From NCBI RefSeq assembly GCF_021502725.1, contig NZ_JAKFFS010000005.1, forward strand, positions 1-64,000: 64,000 bases of DNA, given 5' to 3'. Positions 18,535-26,460 of this stretch are shown in pieces. The stretch's first letter is position 1. Each line of letters starts with the position of its first letter. The position numbers and the translations under genes are program-made. Under the pieces are notes generated by a model. It ran no database searches. It was not told the origin of the DNA and saw nothing but the letters and a program-made list of their open reading frames with translations. Origin of the DNA: Dyadobacter sp. CY345 (GTDB lineage: Bacteria; Bacteroidota; Bacteroidia; Cytophagales; Spirosomataceae).

Positions 18535-19122
18535 TCAAGGTTTTAACGCTTTTAAAACCAACGAAAGGGTCAGGTCAATCTGCTTCTCATCCAAGACGAA
18601 AGGCGGCCGTCCTGGCATACTGGTACCGGAAATGTGAAACTTTACCAATTGATAAAGCGGCGCAAAGGCAATCGACCAATAAATTTCAATCGGCAGTTGA
18701 ATCAATTCTTTTGTACTGATTGCTGTATGAACAAACTGGGTCATTGCGTCAATAAATCTCCGGTCTATTTTCGATCTGTCGATGAGCGGCGAGTGCTTCA
18801 TTTGTTCCATGAAGGTCATACTCAATGGATTTTCCAGGCAGTATTTCAAACGATTCATCCACTGAATCCGCAAACCCTCATCAAAATGACATTCAGGATT
18901 AAAGTTCACCAAAGTTGCAACCGTCATTTTTTCAAATTCTTCTGTGTAAAGCTGCTGAATTAAATCTTCCCGGTCTTTAAAATAAATGTAAATCGTCGCA
19001 ACCGAAACGGACGCAGCTTTCGCTAGTTTATGCATACTCAGCCCGTCAAAACCATGGCTGACTATCATTTCAATTGCCTTTTTCCTTATCAATATTTCCT
19101 TATTGGTGTCTCTCGTTCTCAT
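18535..19122 (-). CDS. TetR-family transcriptional regulator
   Basis: About 195 residues from the chosen ATG. The N-terminal HTH is clear (AIEMIVSHGFDGLSMHKLAK, followed by ATIYIYFKDREDLI), and the C-terminal half is a ligand-binding helical domain. A further ATG exists 24 bases upstream, but using it would place the start inside a near-perfect palindrome (19135-19158) that looks like the operator, so the downstream start is preferred. Autorepression is likely. The regulated transporter may once have been the MFS gene now decayed downstream. Confidence 0.88.
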   Translation of the reverse strand: MRTRDTNKEILIRKKAIEMIVSHGFDGLSMHKLAKAASVSVATIYIYFKDREDLIQQLYTEEFEKMTVATLVNFNPECHFDEGLRIQWMNRLKYCLENPLSMTFMEQMKHSPLIDRSKIDRRFIDAMTQFVHTAISTKELIQLPIEIYWSIAFAPLYQLVKFHISGTSMPGRPPFVLDEKQIDLTLSLVLKALKP

Positions 19123-19134
19123 ATCTTTGTAAAG

Positions 19135-19158
19135 ATAAATGAACATTCGTTTATTTAT
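19135..19158. promoter_or_regulatory. Candidate TetR operator
   Basis: ATAAATGAAC, a 4-base spacer (ATTC), then GTTTATTTAT: 10-base half-sites that match at 9 of 10 positions as an inverted repeat. It sits 13-36 bases upstream of the preferred TetR start, where an autorepressor would bind. Confidence 0.55.
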
Positions 19159-19266
19159 AAATTTTTTAAAAAATATTTCTGATAAAAATGATCGACTGTT
19201 AAGCTTTAATTAGTGGTTTTTAAAGGAGACCAATCGGAGGAGATTGTTAGATTGAACGGCTCATCA

Positions 19267-20745
19267 CTACGGGAGGTCGGTTATGATAAAGTTTTCAACT
19301 ACTTTTTTATTATAGCCCTTGTATCCGCCTTGAAAATCACGGCCGGCAATTGATATGAAATCTGCCATGCGCTGTGAGTTTAGCTGTGAGAGCAAATGCT
19401 CATATTCTCCTTTGTATTTGATGAAATATCCGGAGTAGACGGTGCAGTCCGGATTGTCGTAGAGAACGAAATTTGGAAATCGGTTCATCGGAGAGAAAAT
19501 AATTTTTTTTCCAAATGACGAGTCCAGCCCCTGAGCGCGGCCATAAGCATACCAGGCGACAGGATTTACTTTTCCATTGTCCCGTTTAAGAAGCGGGCCT
19601 TTGTTTTTTTTTAGATACTTGTAAGCGTTTGGGAATTCCGCTTTTAAAATGTCTTCGGGGATAATTTTATGTTTTCCTGTATCATCTTTTTCGTATGGAA
19701 AAATGATGTGCTCAGTAATTGGTTCAGAAGAATTTTTAAGTTTTGAGCCTTTAATAATTGGTTTTAAGATCGCTTTTTCAAATTTACTAACAATTCCGTT
19801 TTTGCTGATTGCGGTGAATAACCCGTCTTTTTCTTCCAATATTTTCAGAAGGAAAATGTTATCGGCCAGCGTTGTTAAACCGACTGATATCTGGCATATA
19901 TCACCCAAGGCGGTACCCTGTAAATCCGTTTTTTCATAAGTAGATAAATGCCACTGGGAATCTGAACTTAGTTCTGAGAAAAAAATATTTCTCATGCCGT
20001 ATTGAAAATCATAATCGCTCAATTCATATCTGAATGTTTCAGAAGATTGTTTGCCAAAAATCGTGATGGCAGCATAAGTGCCTGTATTTCCGAAAATTCT
20101 GACAGAACGATAATTTGTTATCTGTTTTAGGTTTTGATTTTCGACGAAGTGTTTTCGAAGTATTTTACCAGTCTCGGAGCTTAAAAAAGAATTTGGTGTA
20201 ATGAATCCGCAAGTTCCGGAGTCGTTCGTCAATTGACAGGCGAGCTGGAAAAATGCGACATATGTATCAGTGGATCCTGACCGGCAAAATGAATATTTTT
20301 GCTGAATGAATAATCTCTGATCATTAGCCAAATTTTGAATTCTTATATATGGCGGATTTCCAATAATGAGATCAAATTTTTCACGGCGATCAATTTGTAT
20401 CAACGCATCTACATTCTCTAAATTCCAATTGATATCCAGTGAATAAGGTTTGACCAGCTCATCCAAATTGTAACGGCAAGCAGTGATTGCGTCCGGATCT
20501 ATATCCCAACCGTGTATATTTTCAAGATTTCGTTTCAGATCAGCTATCGAAGAATTTTCAATGATATATTGAGCGATGGAAATTAGAAATCGCCCGTCTC
20601 CGCAAGCCGGATCCAGAATTGTTTGCGAACTGAAATCCAGCTCATAAAAACCGGTATCTTTAAGAATTTTTTCGACGATATGGATAGGCGTATAAATCTG
20701 CCCCAGCAATTTTTTCTTATCGAATGTGCGTGTCTGTGATGCCAT
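19267..20745 (-). CDS. TaqI/Eco57I-type N6-adenine DNA methyltransferase
   Basis: A 492-residue class I DNA methyltransferase. The SAM site is LDPACGDGRFLI (residues about 44-55), and the catalytic motif IV is NPPYIRIQN (about 130). The C-terminal half (about 280-492) resembles the TaqI-like target-recognition domain. No restriction nuclease domain is fused. The gene starts 6 bases after the PIN-toxin gene, so it is the last gene of the antitoxin/PIN run. It may be the modification half of a restriction-modification system with the PD-(D/E)XK-like gene at 21.5-22.2 kb, or a solitary enzyme. Confidence 0.9.
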   Translation of the reverse strand: MASQTRTFDKKKLLGQIYTPIHIVEKILKDTGFYELDFSSQTILDPACGDGRFLISIAQYIIENSSIADLKRNLENIHGWDIDPDAITACRYNLDELVKPYSLDINWNLENVDALIQIDRREKFDLIIGNPPYIRIQNLANDQRLFIQQKYSFCRSGSTDTYVAFFQLACQLTNDSGTCGFITPNSFLSSETGKILRKHFVENQNLKQITNYRSVRIFGNTGTYAAITIFGKQSSETFRYELSDYDFQYGMRNIFFSELSSDSQWHLSTYEKTDLQGTALGDICQISVGLTTLADNIFLLKILEEKDGLFTAISKNGIVSKFEKAILKPIIKGSKLKNSSEPITEHIIFPYEKDDTGKHKIIPEDILKAEFPNAYKYLKKNKGPLLKRDNGKVNPVAWYAYGRAQGLDSSFGKKIIFSPMNRFPNFVLYDNPDCTVYSGYFIKYKGEYEHLLSQLNSQRMADFISIAGRDFQGGYKGYNKKVVENFIITDLP

Positions 20746-20751
20746 TTATTT

Positions 20752-21201
20752 TCAGTAATCTATTCCTTTTTTCTTTCCGAGAATTTTAGTGACAAAATCC
20801 AAAGGCGTGATCGGCTTGATCATATCTTTTTTATTCGACTTAAAATCTGAAATGTTTGAGGTGATCAGGTAGTCGCATTTTTCCTGGATAGCGGTCATGT
20901 ACTGGTAAGAATCTTCCAGATCAACAAAAGATGAATTGATTCCATCAAGTAACGAATCCTTACTGGAACTGGCAACCGATACCATCGAAAGATAGTCCAG
21001 CAGCTTGTTTTTTAATTCGCCTCTTCGTATTCCTTGTTTATGCAAAACATAGGTGAATGTATAAAAACTGCCAGAGGATATTACAATGTCAACTTGCTTT
21101 CTTTTTGCCCAGTAAATTATAAATGATATCTCAATAGGCTGACCAGTCAATCTCACCAGCGCATGATCTATCAATACGTTGGTATCGAAGAAAAGAATCA
21201 T
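20752..21201 (-). CDS. PIN-domain toxin-like ribonuclease (VapC-like)
   Basis: A 149-residue PIN domain. The N-terminal FFDTNVLIDHA supplies the first acidic residue (Asp6); later acidic positions are in VDLEDSYQY and LITSNISDF. VapC-type toxins cleave RNA with these residues. Its ATG overlaps the stop of the antitoxin gene (ATGA), the usual toxin-antitoxin arrangement. The DNA methyltransferase starts 6 bases downstream. Confidence 0.85.
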   Translation of the reverse strand: MILFFDTNVLIDHALVRLTGQPIEISFIIYWAKRKQVDIVISSGSFYTFTYVLHKQGIRRGELKNKLLDYLSMVSVASSSKDSLLDGINSSFVDLEDSYQYMTAIQEKCDYLITSNISDFKSNKKDMIKPITPLDFVTKILGKKKGIDY

Positions 21202-21485
21202 AAGCCAAATTTTTCTTTTACTCTCATAGACCTAATCTCATCATCAGTCATTTTGCTCAACGGTCCGTCTTTCGCAAATCCCATCAACTTATATGGTAAA
21301 GATTCTTTGAAATCTTCAATCTCAGTTGTCGGCTGGCTATTTTTCTTCGAATAAGTTGCCAGATAATCTTCAACAAGGTTAGATATTGAGATTTCTGATA
21401 AGGATGCATACCTTTTTGCTTCTTCAATTACTGACTTTTTGACCGTTAAAGTCAGCTTAACTTTTGGTTCTTTGTTTGCTGCCAT
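21198..21485 (-). CDS. DUF6364-type antitoxin
   Basis: A 95-residue protein with an N-terminal ribbon-helix-helix-like segment (KVKLTLTVKKSVIEEAKRYA, then SISNLVEDYL) and a charged C-terminal tail likely to bind the toxin. It matches the DUF6364 antitoxin style. It is coupled to the PIN gene by a 4-base overlap and probably represses its own operon. Confidence 0.8.
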   Translation of the reverse strand: MAANKEPKVKLTLTVKKSVIEEAKRYASLSEISISNLVEDYLATYSKKNSQPTTEIEDFKESLPYKLMGFAKDGPLSKMTDDEIRSMRVKEKFGL

Positions 21486-21529
21486 TTATACGTGTGTTTA
21501 GAGTATACTATCAAATATACGTATACTAT

Positions 21530-22195
21530 TTATTCTTTCAAATGGCAAATCTTAAATCCTTTTACACTTCGAACAAAGTCAGTCAACACAGGAGAATCGA
21601 TATCACCCAAAAATATTTCATAGGTATCTTCATAAAAAATGAAAGAAGTTGAGTCTTGTCGTGAACGTTTTGAACCAGCTTTGTAGAAAATCCCAATTTC
21701 GCCTTTTTCCAAAGCTTCTTTATCAATAAAACCGACAAGCGAAGCGATGGTCCCGCGAGATTCGGATTGGTGAAATGATATGCAGAAATAATGAGAGGTT
21801 TTTGATCCGAGTTTGTGTAGCTGATGGGCGGGGATGTTTAAAACAAAATTGGACGACAAATCTCCTGAGCGTCTTTTCATCGACTTGATATCCACAGAGA
21901 AATTTTGATCATCGGATCGAATTAGAAAATCCTGTCCCCAATCCTGTCCGTTACTATCGCCAAAAGATTTTGACGGGCGGGGCAAGTGATATAAATCAGC
22001 AAAGACAATTTCTCCCAAAGTCCCGGTATACCTTAACATTCTGGTTTTCGATAGTCGCTCGTCATGATGATCCCAAATGTTGGAAATCTTATGATGACGA
22101 AGTGAATATTCCACCAGCTGGCGTGCAAATCGCTTCTGCTCGTCACTGACTGAGATTTGTATGTAAAAGGTATTTCTCAAAACAGTTTGCTCCAC
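21530..22195 (-). CDS. PD-(D/E)XK nuclease-like protein
   Basis: A 221-residue protein without a family I can name. It has a restriction-endonuclease-like core: Glu62 in GTLGEIVFADLY (helix 1), Asp89 in DWGQDFLIR, then Asp102-Ile-Lys104 in NFSVDIKSMKRR, followed by a strand (HYFCISFH). This is the expected order of an E...D...(D/E)xK nuclease site. The start is a GTG lying inside the end of the upstream membrane-protein gene (19-base overlap), and no ATG is near, so it appears translationally coupled. Target and partner are unknown; the nearby methyltransferase is a candidate partner. Confidence 0.6.
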   Translation of the reverse strand: MEQTVLRNTFYIQISVSDEQKRFARQLVEYSLRHHKISNIWDHHDERLSKTRMLRYTGTLGEIVFADLYHLPRPSKSFGDSNGQDWGQDFLIRSDDQNFSVDIKSMKRRSGDLSSNFVLNIPAHQLHKLGSKTSHYFCISFHQSESRGTIASLVGFIDKEALEKGEIGIFYKAGSKRSRQDSTSFIFYEDTYEIFLGDIDSPVLTDFVRSVKGFKICHLKE

Positions 22196-22677
22196 GCAAA
22201 TCTAATGAGCAGCAAAGCCCCAACAAATCCGACCACGATATAGACAAAAGGCACATAAGTAAAGGCGACCAAATGAATTCTGTCTACAAACCACATCACG
22301 CCAATCATCGCCGTAATTAAAGTCAGAAATCCGGAAAGTTTGCCGAAACCTGGAATAAGCGAGAATGGGATTTTTTGTTTGATCAGTATCAGCGTTAATA
22401 TCATCGAAATCACAGGTAAAAATTGCATAATGATATTTGCCTGCCAGATACTTTGTCTCTCAAATAGGAACAGATAAATATTTAATGTTACGGCAAAAAT
22501 TCCCGGAATGCAAACAGCATAAACGAGGATCGCATAAATAATACCCCAAAATTTAACGTCCCGGCTGCCTGTCGCAAGCTGACCAACAATCCAGGCAATA
22601 AGCGGAAGCGTAAAAAAATAGCTGGCCAACGGCCAATAATTGGAAGAAACCTGATTAAATAAATCTCTAAGCGTCAT
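22177..22677 (-). CDS. Hypothetical four-helix membrane protein
   Basis: A 166-residue protein with about five hydrophobic stretches (for example FWGIIYAILVYAVCIPGIFA and VPFVYIVVGFVGALLLIRFA), so it is an inner-membrane protein. I do not recognise the family. It is the fourth gene of a minus-strand run beginning with the coiled-coil proteins at 25.5 kb, 82 bases after the actin-fold gene. Its end overlaps the PD-(D/E)XK-like gene, suggesting coupled expression. Confidence 0.65.
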   Translation of the reverse strand: MTLRDLFNQVSSNYWPLASYFFTLPLIAWIVGQLATGSRDVKFWGIIYAILVYAVCIPGIFAVTLNIYLFLFERQSIWQANIIMQFLPVISMILTLILIKQKIPFSLIPGFGKLSGFLTLITAMIGVMWFVDRIHLVAFTYVPFVYIVVGFVGALLLIRFAWSKLF

Positions 22678-22759
22678 TTTTGTCTTATCAATAACAAGGG
22701 AGAAATGGGGCAGGGGACAACCCTCTCTCCATTCCTCCCTCCACAGAAACTTTAAATTT

Positions 22760-23776
22760 TTATAAAGTTAACAAGAAACCGATTGTAAAGTTGGCATCCC
22801 AGTCGAAAACAAATTGCTGGCAACCCGTGGCATCTGCAATAGCTTTATAGATATTAATACCGGCTTTTGACTTTGCATTTGACAATTTCGAATAGTCAGA
22901 AGGAGCACTTAAAACTGTAAAACGTTCTTTGTCTTTACGAACTTCTTTTGCCATCTCAAAAGGTACACCGCCGATGATAAAGGCCGTTTTACGAAGCTCA
23001 GAAGGAATTTGTTTCGCTTTTGAACTTACTTCATCATACACTTTTTTATCGTCCGTACCGTCCTGAAAATATTTTGCACCGTAGCTTTCAATTGCTTTAA
23101 TTCCGCCGCCTGAAATCCAGGAGATTTTGGTATTTCCTGAACCAATATCAGCCACAAAAGCTTTTGTCGCGTAGTCCGTAGGTAATACCGATTTCAAGGC
23201 TAACTGTCCTTCCTGTTCCGCAGTTACCTGATTTACCACATATCCCAAAGATTTTAAAGCTGCTGTAATTTTTTTGGTAACATCTGCTTTTGCAGCACCC
23301 GAGCTCACCACGAAATGGATATCTTTTTTGCCAACACCAAAATCCAGCATTGTTCCAATATACTTTTTAAGTCCGATACGGATGTCTTCATCAGTTGCCA
23401 TATTTTCAGTTACAAGGCTGTTGCCAAATTCCGATTTTTCCAATTTCCAGCGTTTTTCACTGTCCACTTTGATAATGAAGGAGTTAAATCCACTGGCTCC
23501 AAGTTCAACCACGCCCTTCAATTTCCCATCGACAGGTTCAGGGGCAGTGTAATTAAATGCCTCTTTTGAAGTCGCAACTGCGGGATTTTCATTCGAAGAT
23601 TCCTCTGAACTTTCTGTATTTTCCGGATTTGAAGATACTGAATCGACAGATGAATTTTGTTTCTGGGCCACTTTTTCAAGGGCCTGCTGGCCGCCAAAAT
23701 ATTTATAGCCAACAAAGATGGCTCCTATAACCAGGGCTGTAATTAATAATCTTCCGGCAACGGTTAGTCTTTTCAT
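22760..23776 (-). CDS. Membrane-anchored actin/Ppx-fold (ASKHA) protein
   Basis: A 338-residue protein. Residues 1-6 are basic, 7-27 form one membrane helix (LLITALVIGAIFVGYKYF), and 35-80 are a Ser/Glu/Asn-rich linker. The remainder resembles the Ppx/GppA branch of the actin-like ATPase fold: VELGASGFNSFII (phosphate 1), TAEQEGQLAL, VADIGSGNTKI (phosphate 2) and FIIGGVPFEMAKEV (adenosine-type motif). The acid of phosphate 1 is Glu instead of the usual Asp. By the positive-inside rule the domain would lie in the periplasm, odd for an ATP-binding fold. Neighbours are two coiled-coil proteins upstream and a membrane protein downstream. Confidence 0.65.
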   Translation of the reverse strand: MKRLTVAGRLLITALVIGAIFVGYKYFGGQQALEKVAQKQNSSVDSVSSNPENTESSEESSNENPAVATSKEAFNYTAPEPVDGKLKGVVELGASGFNSFIIKVDSEKRWKLEKSEFGNSLVTENMATDEDIRIGLKKYIGTMLDFGVGKKDIHFVVSSGAAKADVTKKITAALKSLGYVVNQVTAEQEGQLALKSVLPTDYATKAFVADIGSGNTKISWISGGGIKAIESYGAKYFQDGTDDKKVYDEVSSKAKQIPSELRKTAFIIGGVPFEMAKEVRKDKERFTVLSAPSDYSKLSNAKSKAGINIYKAIADATGCQQFVFDWDANFTIGFLLTL

Positions 23777-23821
23777 TGTTTGTTTAAAGTAAATTGAAAA
23801 ATGTAATGGTAATAAATCGCG

Positions 23822-24835
23822 TTAGTCCAGTAAGCCCTTATAACTTGAACTTTTCGGAGGGTCAATCGAGCGGGACGGCGGATTAGGCGCATCGAGTTGA
23901 ATCAATTTGAATTCTCCCTTATTGTAAGCTTCCAGCATAGCCTGACCTTTGTCTGACAAAAGTCCGTTCTGAACATCTACGCCGTTGATAAAATCAAGAG
24001 AAAGGTCCATAGCGCGTTTCATCTCGCCGAGTTTCATGCTCATATCGTCCTGGATATATTCCATCGATTCGTCGAAGTAAAACTTCTTATCTGGATTGCC
24101 CTTGAAGATACTAACCGCAGTACGCAGCGCATTCGAACTTTCTTTGACAATTCTATATTCCGCTTCTTTCAGTTTTACCTTGATCTCCGTTTCCTTGATG
24201 ATATAATCTGCGCTTTTGTTCACCTTTTCCATGAATTCAAGGATAGTCTTCATGTTACGCTGCAATGGAAATAATTTCTCATTCATTTCCTGCAAACCGG
24301 CGCCTTCGATGGTTGCGAGCGAAGCAGTTTCCTTCATACCCGGGCGGTCCGTCATCTGGCTAGCCTTATTAGCTTCCGCAAATTTCTGCTTGATCTCCTC
24401 ATTATTCTCACTAATCTTCTTGTTTAATTTTACAAGCTGTCCTGCAAGAATGTTGATCTGACCCTGCATTTTTTCACGTTTTTCTTTTAGATCGTCGATG
24501 TAGATCTTCATGATAGCAATCGGATCAAGCTTGATAATCAGACCGGTAATCTTCCGCATTAATGTTTTAAACAGGAAAAAAACTGCGGTCCGCACATCTT
24601 TACTGGTAAACAGAAAAACCAAAACAGCCAATACTGCCAGCAAAAACCCCAGGTAAAGGGTATTCTGCGTTACGTCAATCAGAAACGCAGCCAGTTTGTT
24701 CCAATAATATAAGCCAAAAGCGCCAAGTCCGCCGAGAAAAAGCAATGAGGTAATTCCTTCCGGCTTGCTCCAATAGGATCGCTTGGAAATGTCATCCTGC
24801 GAGCCGCCGATTTGAGTGAAGTCTGGTGATGCCAT
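23822..24835 (-). CDS. Two-helix membrane protein with long coiled coil
   Basis: A 337-residue protein. Two membrane helices lie near residues 27-50 and 60-78 (LGFLLAVLAVLVFLF), and another hydrophobic stretch follows at 84-105. Residues 110-170 form a strong coiled coil (LKEKREKMQGQINILAGQLV), with a second helical region at 190-250. The tail is Pro/Ser-rich. The coil loosely recalls PspA/IM30 proteins, but I see no diagnostic motif. It is 11 bases after the coiled-coil gene and 45 bases before the actin-fold gene, so these form one operon. Confidence 0.65.
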   Translation of the reverse strand: MASPDFTQIGGSQDDISKRSYWSKPEGITSLLFLGGLGAFGLYYWNKLAAFLIDVTQNTLYLGFLLAVLAVLVFLFTSKDVRTAVFFLFKTLMRKITGLIIKLDPIAIMKIYIDDLKEKREKMQGQINILAGQLVKLNKKISENNEEIKQKFAEANKASQMTDRPGMKETASLATIEGAGLQEMNEKLFPLQRNMKTILEFMEKVNKSADYIIKETEIKVKLKEAEYRIVKESSNALRTAVSIFKGNPDKKFYFDESMEYIQDDMSMKLGEMKRAMDLSLDFINGVDVQNGLLSDKGQAMLEAYNKGEFKLIQLDAPNPPSRSIDPPKSSSYKGLLD

Positions 24836-24846
24836 GGTTGAAGGTT

Positions 24847-25524
24847 TTATTTAATGTATTGGTTGATTTTATTAAGATCTGAATTCATTTGTTCTACAAA
24901 ACTCTGATAAGTTATTTCGAAACTGTCCCGGTTTGCATTTAGTTTAGAACTTTGCTCTGCCACTTCTCCCGAGATCTGGCCTAAACGGTTTTTGTTGTCA
25001 TCAATTTTCTTTTGAAGATTCGCGATTTCTTGCGCGTAAGCAACGTTATTGTCTTCAAGTTTTTTAACTTCATCCGTCAAAGACCCAACGCGCTCTTTGA
25101 TTGCCTTTTCAACATCTTTCAAAAATGACTCCCGATCCTTGCTTAAAATGGAGAGATACTGCTCTGCCGATGTCTTTAAAATTGCTTGATCCTTGATTCC
25201 ACCCATGGCTTTAAAACTTGCCCATGCCGCCTGAAACTGTTTTTCTTCACCCAATCCCAGGCTATCCATGCTCTGCAAAGCTTGCTTGAATTCGAAATAA
25301 TCCGGACCGGGCAGATTCGCTTTTTCAAGTAAATCCACAAAATGCTCTACAAATTTCCGGTCGACATTCGCAGTTCCGGCAACATTGGGGACAGTAGCGG
25401 CGGGGGCAGGTTTTGGCTGCTCTATTGGTGTGTCAGAAACCGGTTTCACTTGTGTAGGTTCTGTACTTTCATTAATAAATAAGCTCAGTATCTTTTTGCC
25501 GATACCAGGTTCAGAATCTGCCAT
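24847..25524 (-). CDS. Coiled-coil hypothetical protein
   Basis: About 225 residues from the chosen ATG (MADSEPGIGKKILSLF); ATG at 25557 and GTG at 25572 are alternative starts that add a polar leader. A Pro/Ala/Thr-rich linker (about 20-55) leads to a helical domain (VEHFVDLLEKANLPGPDYFE), and the C-terminal 90 residues are coiled coil (VKKLEDNNVAYAQEIANLQK). No signal peptide or membrane helix is seen, so it is cytoplasmic. It is the first gene of the coiled-coil/actin-fold/membrane operon. Confidence 0.6.
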   Translation of the reverse strand: MADSEPGIGKKILSLFINESTEPTQVKPVSDTPIEQPKPAPAATVPNVAGTANVDRKFVEHFVDLLEKANLPGPDYFEFKQALQSMDSLGLGEEKQFQAAWASFKAMGGIKDQAILKTSAEQYLSILSKDRESFLKDVEKAIKERVGSLTDEVKKLEDNNVAYAQEIANLQKKIDDNKNRLGQISGEVAEQSSKLNANRDSFEITYQSFVEQMNSDLNKINQYIK

Positions 25525-25773
25525 TTTTTTTGTTGATCTAGATTGGTTGATAGTCATAACAAGAATAGCCACAATGTCGAATTTTTAGCCGATTTGCTGC
25601 TTTCTTGTATCAATATTACTAAAATTCGAGTGATTTATTGGTGCGGTATAGTTACAGATGGCTGCCTGAATTGATGAAGGTCACAATTCCTTGATGAAAT
25701 ATGCAGCTGAAAAAACTTCCGGACAAAAAGTTTGATCCCGGACTTTATTTTATTTACAAAATTTATTCCGGTA

Positions 25774-26460
25774 TTAAGCTTTAAATCTCTTTGCAAACGT
25801 TTCCTCATAACTCGAACCAATCGGGATTTCTTCCCCAGCCAGACTTATGATTTTGTTCCTAATATTCTCAATTCGAGCAAATGGGATTATATACGAGCGA
25901 TGAACGCGAATAAACTCCTGTTCCGGCAATTTTTGCAGTATGGCTTTCATCGTCATTCGGGCGACCAGCGGCTTTGCATTTTGCGTATGAATTTTCAAAT
26001 AGTCGTCAAGCCCTTCAATAAAAAGAATATCAGAATAAGCTATTTTATGTAAGCTGTAATCAGCTCTTACCAACAGATATTTTGTGTTTTTGCGAGGATT
26101 CTTAAATTGATGGTACTCGTTTGCCTTGCTGACACCCTGCTGAAAACGCTCGAAAGTAAAAGGCTTCAACAAATAATCTATCGCCTTTAAATTAAATCCC
26201 TGCACTGCATGTTCCGCATATGCAGTTGTGAATATCACCATAACGTCCTGTTGGATAGTCTGATAAAAATCTAGTCCCGAGATGGATGGCATATTGATGT
26301 CAAGAAAAATAAGATCGACAGGATTATTTTTCAGGTGTTCCATCGCGTCATTGGTACGAATGAAAGTTTTTTGCAAGTCAATGAAATCAATCCGCTCGCT
26401 GAAATTGGCAAGAATTCGAAGCGCCGGAGGTTCGTCGTCCAATGCGATAGCTTTGATCAT
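25774..26460 (-). CDS. LytTR-family response regulator
   Basis: A 228-residue regulator. The receiver domain (1-120) has the acidic pair DDE near residue 8, the phosphorylation site Asp54 in LIFLDINMP, and Lys in YLLKPF. The C-terminal LytTR DNA-binding domain covers about 135-228 (IEGLDDYLKIHT, RVHRSYIIP). Its start overlaps the kinase stop by 4 bases, so the pair is coupled. LytTR regulators often control surface polysaccharides, adhesion or peptidase genes; the target here is unknown. Confidence 0.93.
   Translation of the reverse strand: MIKAIALDDEPPALRILANFSERIDFIDLQKTFIRTNDAMEHLKNNPVDLIFLDINMPSISGLDFYQTIQQDVMVIFTTAYAEHAVQGFNLKAIDYLLKPFTFERFQQGVSKANEYHQFKNPRKNTKYLLVRADYSLHKIAYSDILFIEGLDDYLKIHTQNAKPLVARMTMKAILQKLPEQEFIRVHRSYIIPFARIENIRNKIISLAGEEIPIGSSYEETFAKRFKA

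Noticed and set aside
24835-24847. Reading the coiled-coil proteins as TelA or PspA family members
   Set aside because: The resemblance is only heptad-like helical composition; no diagnostic motif was visible, so no family name was assigned.
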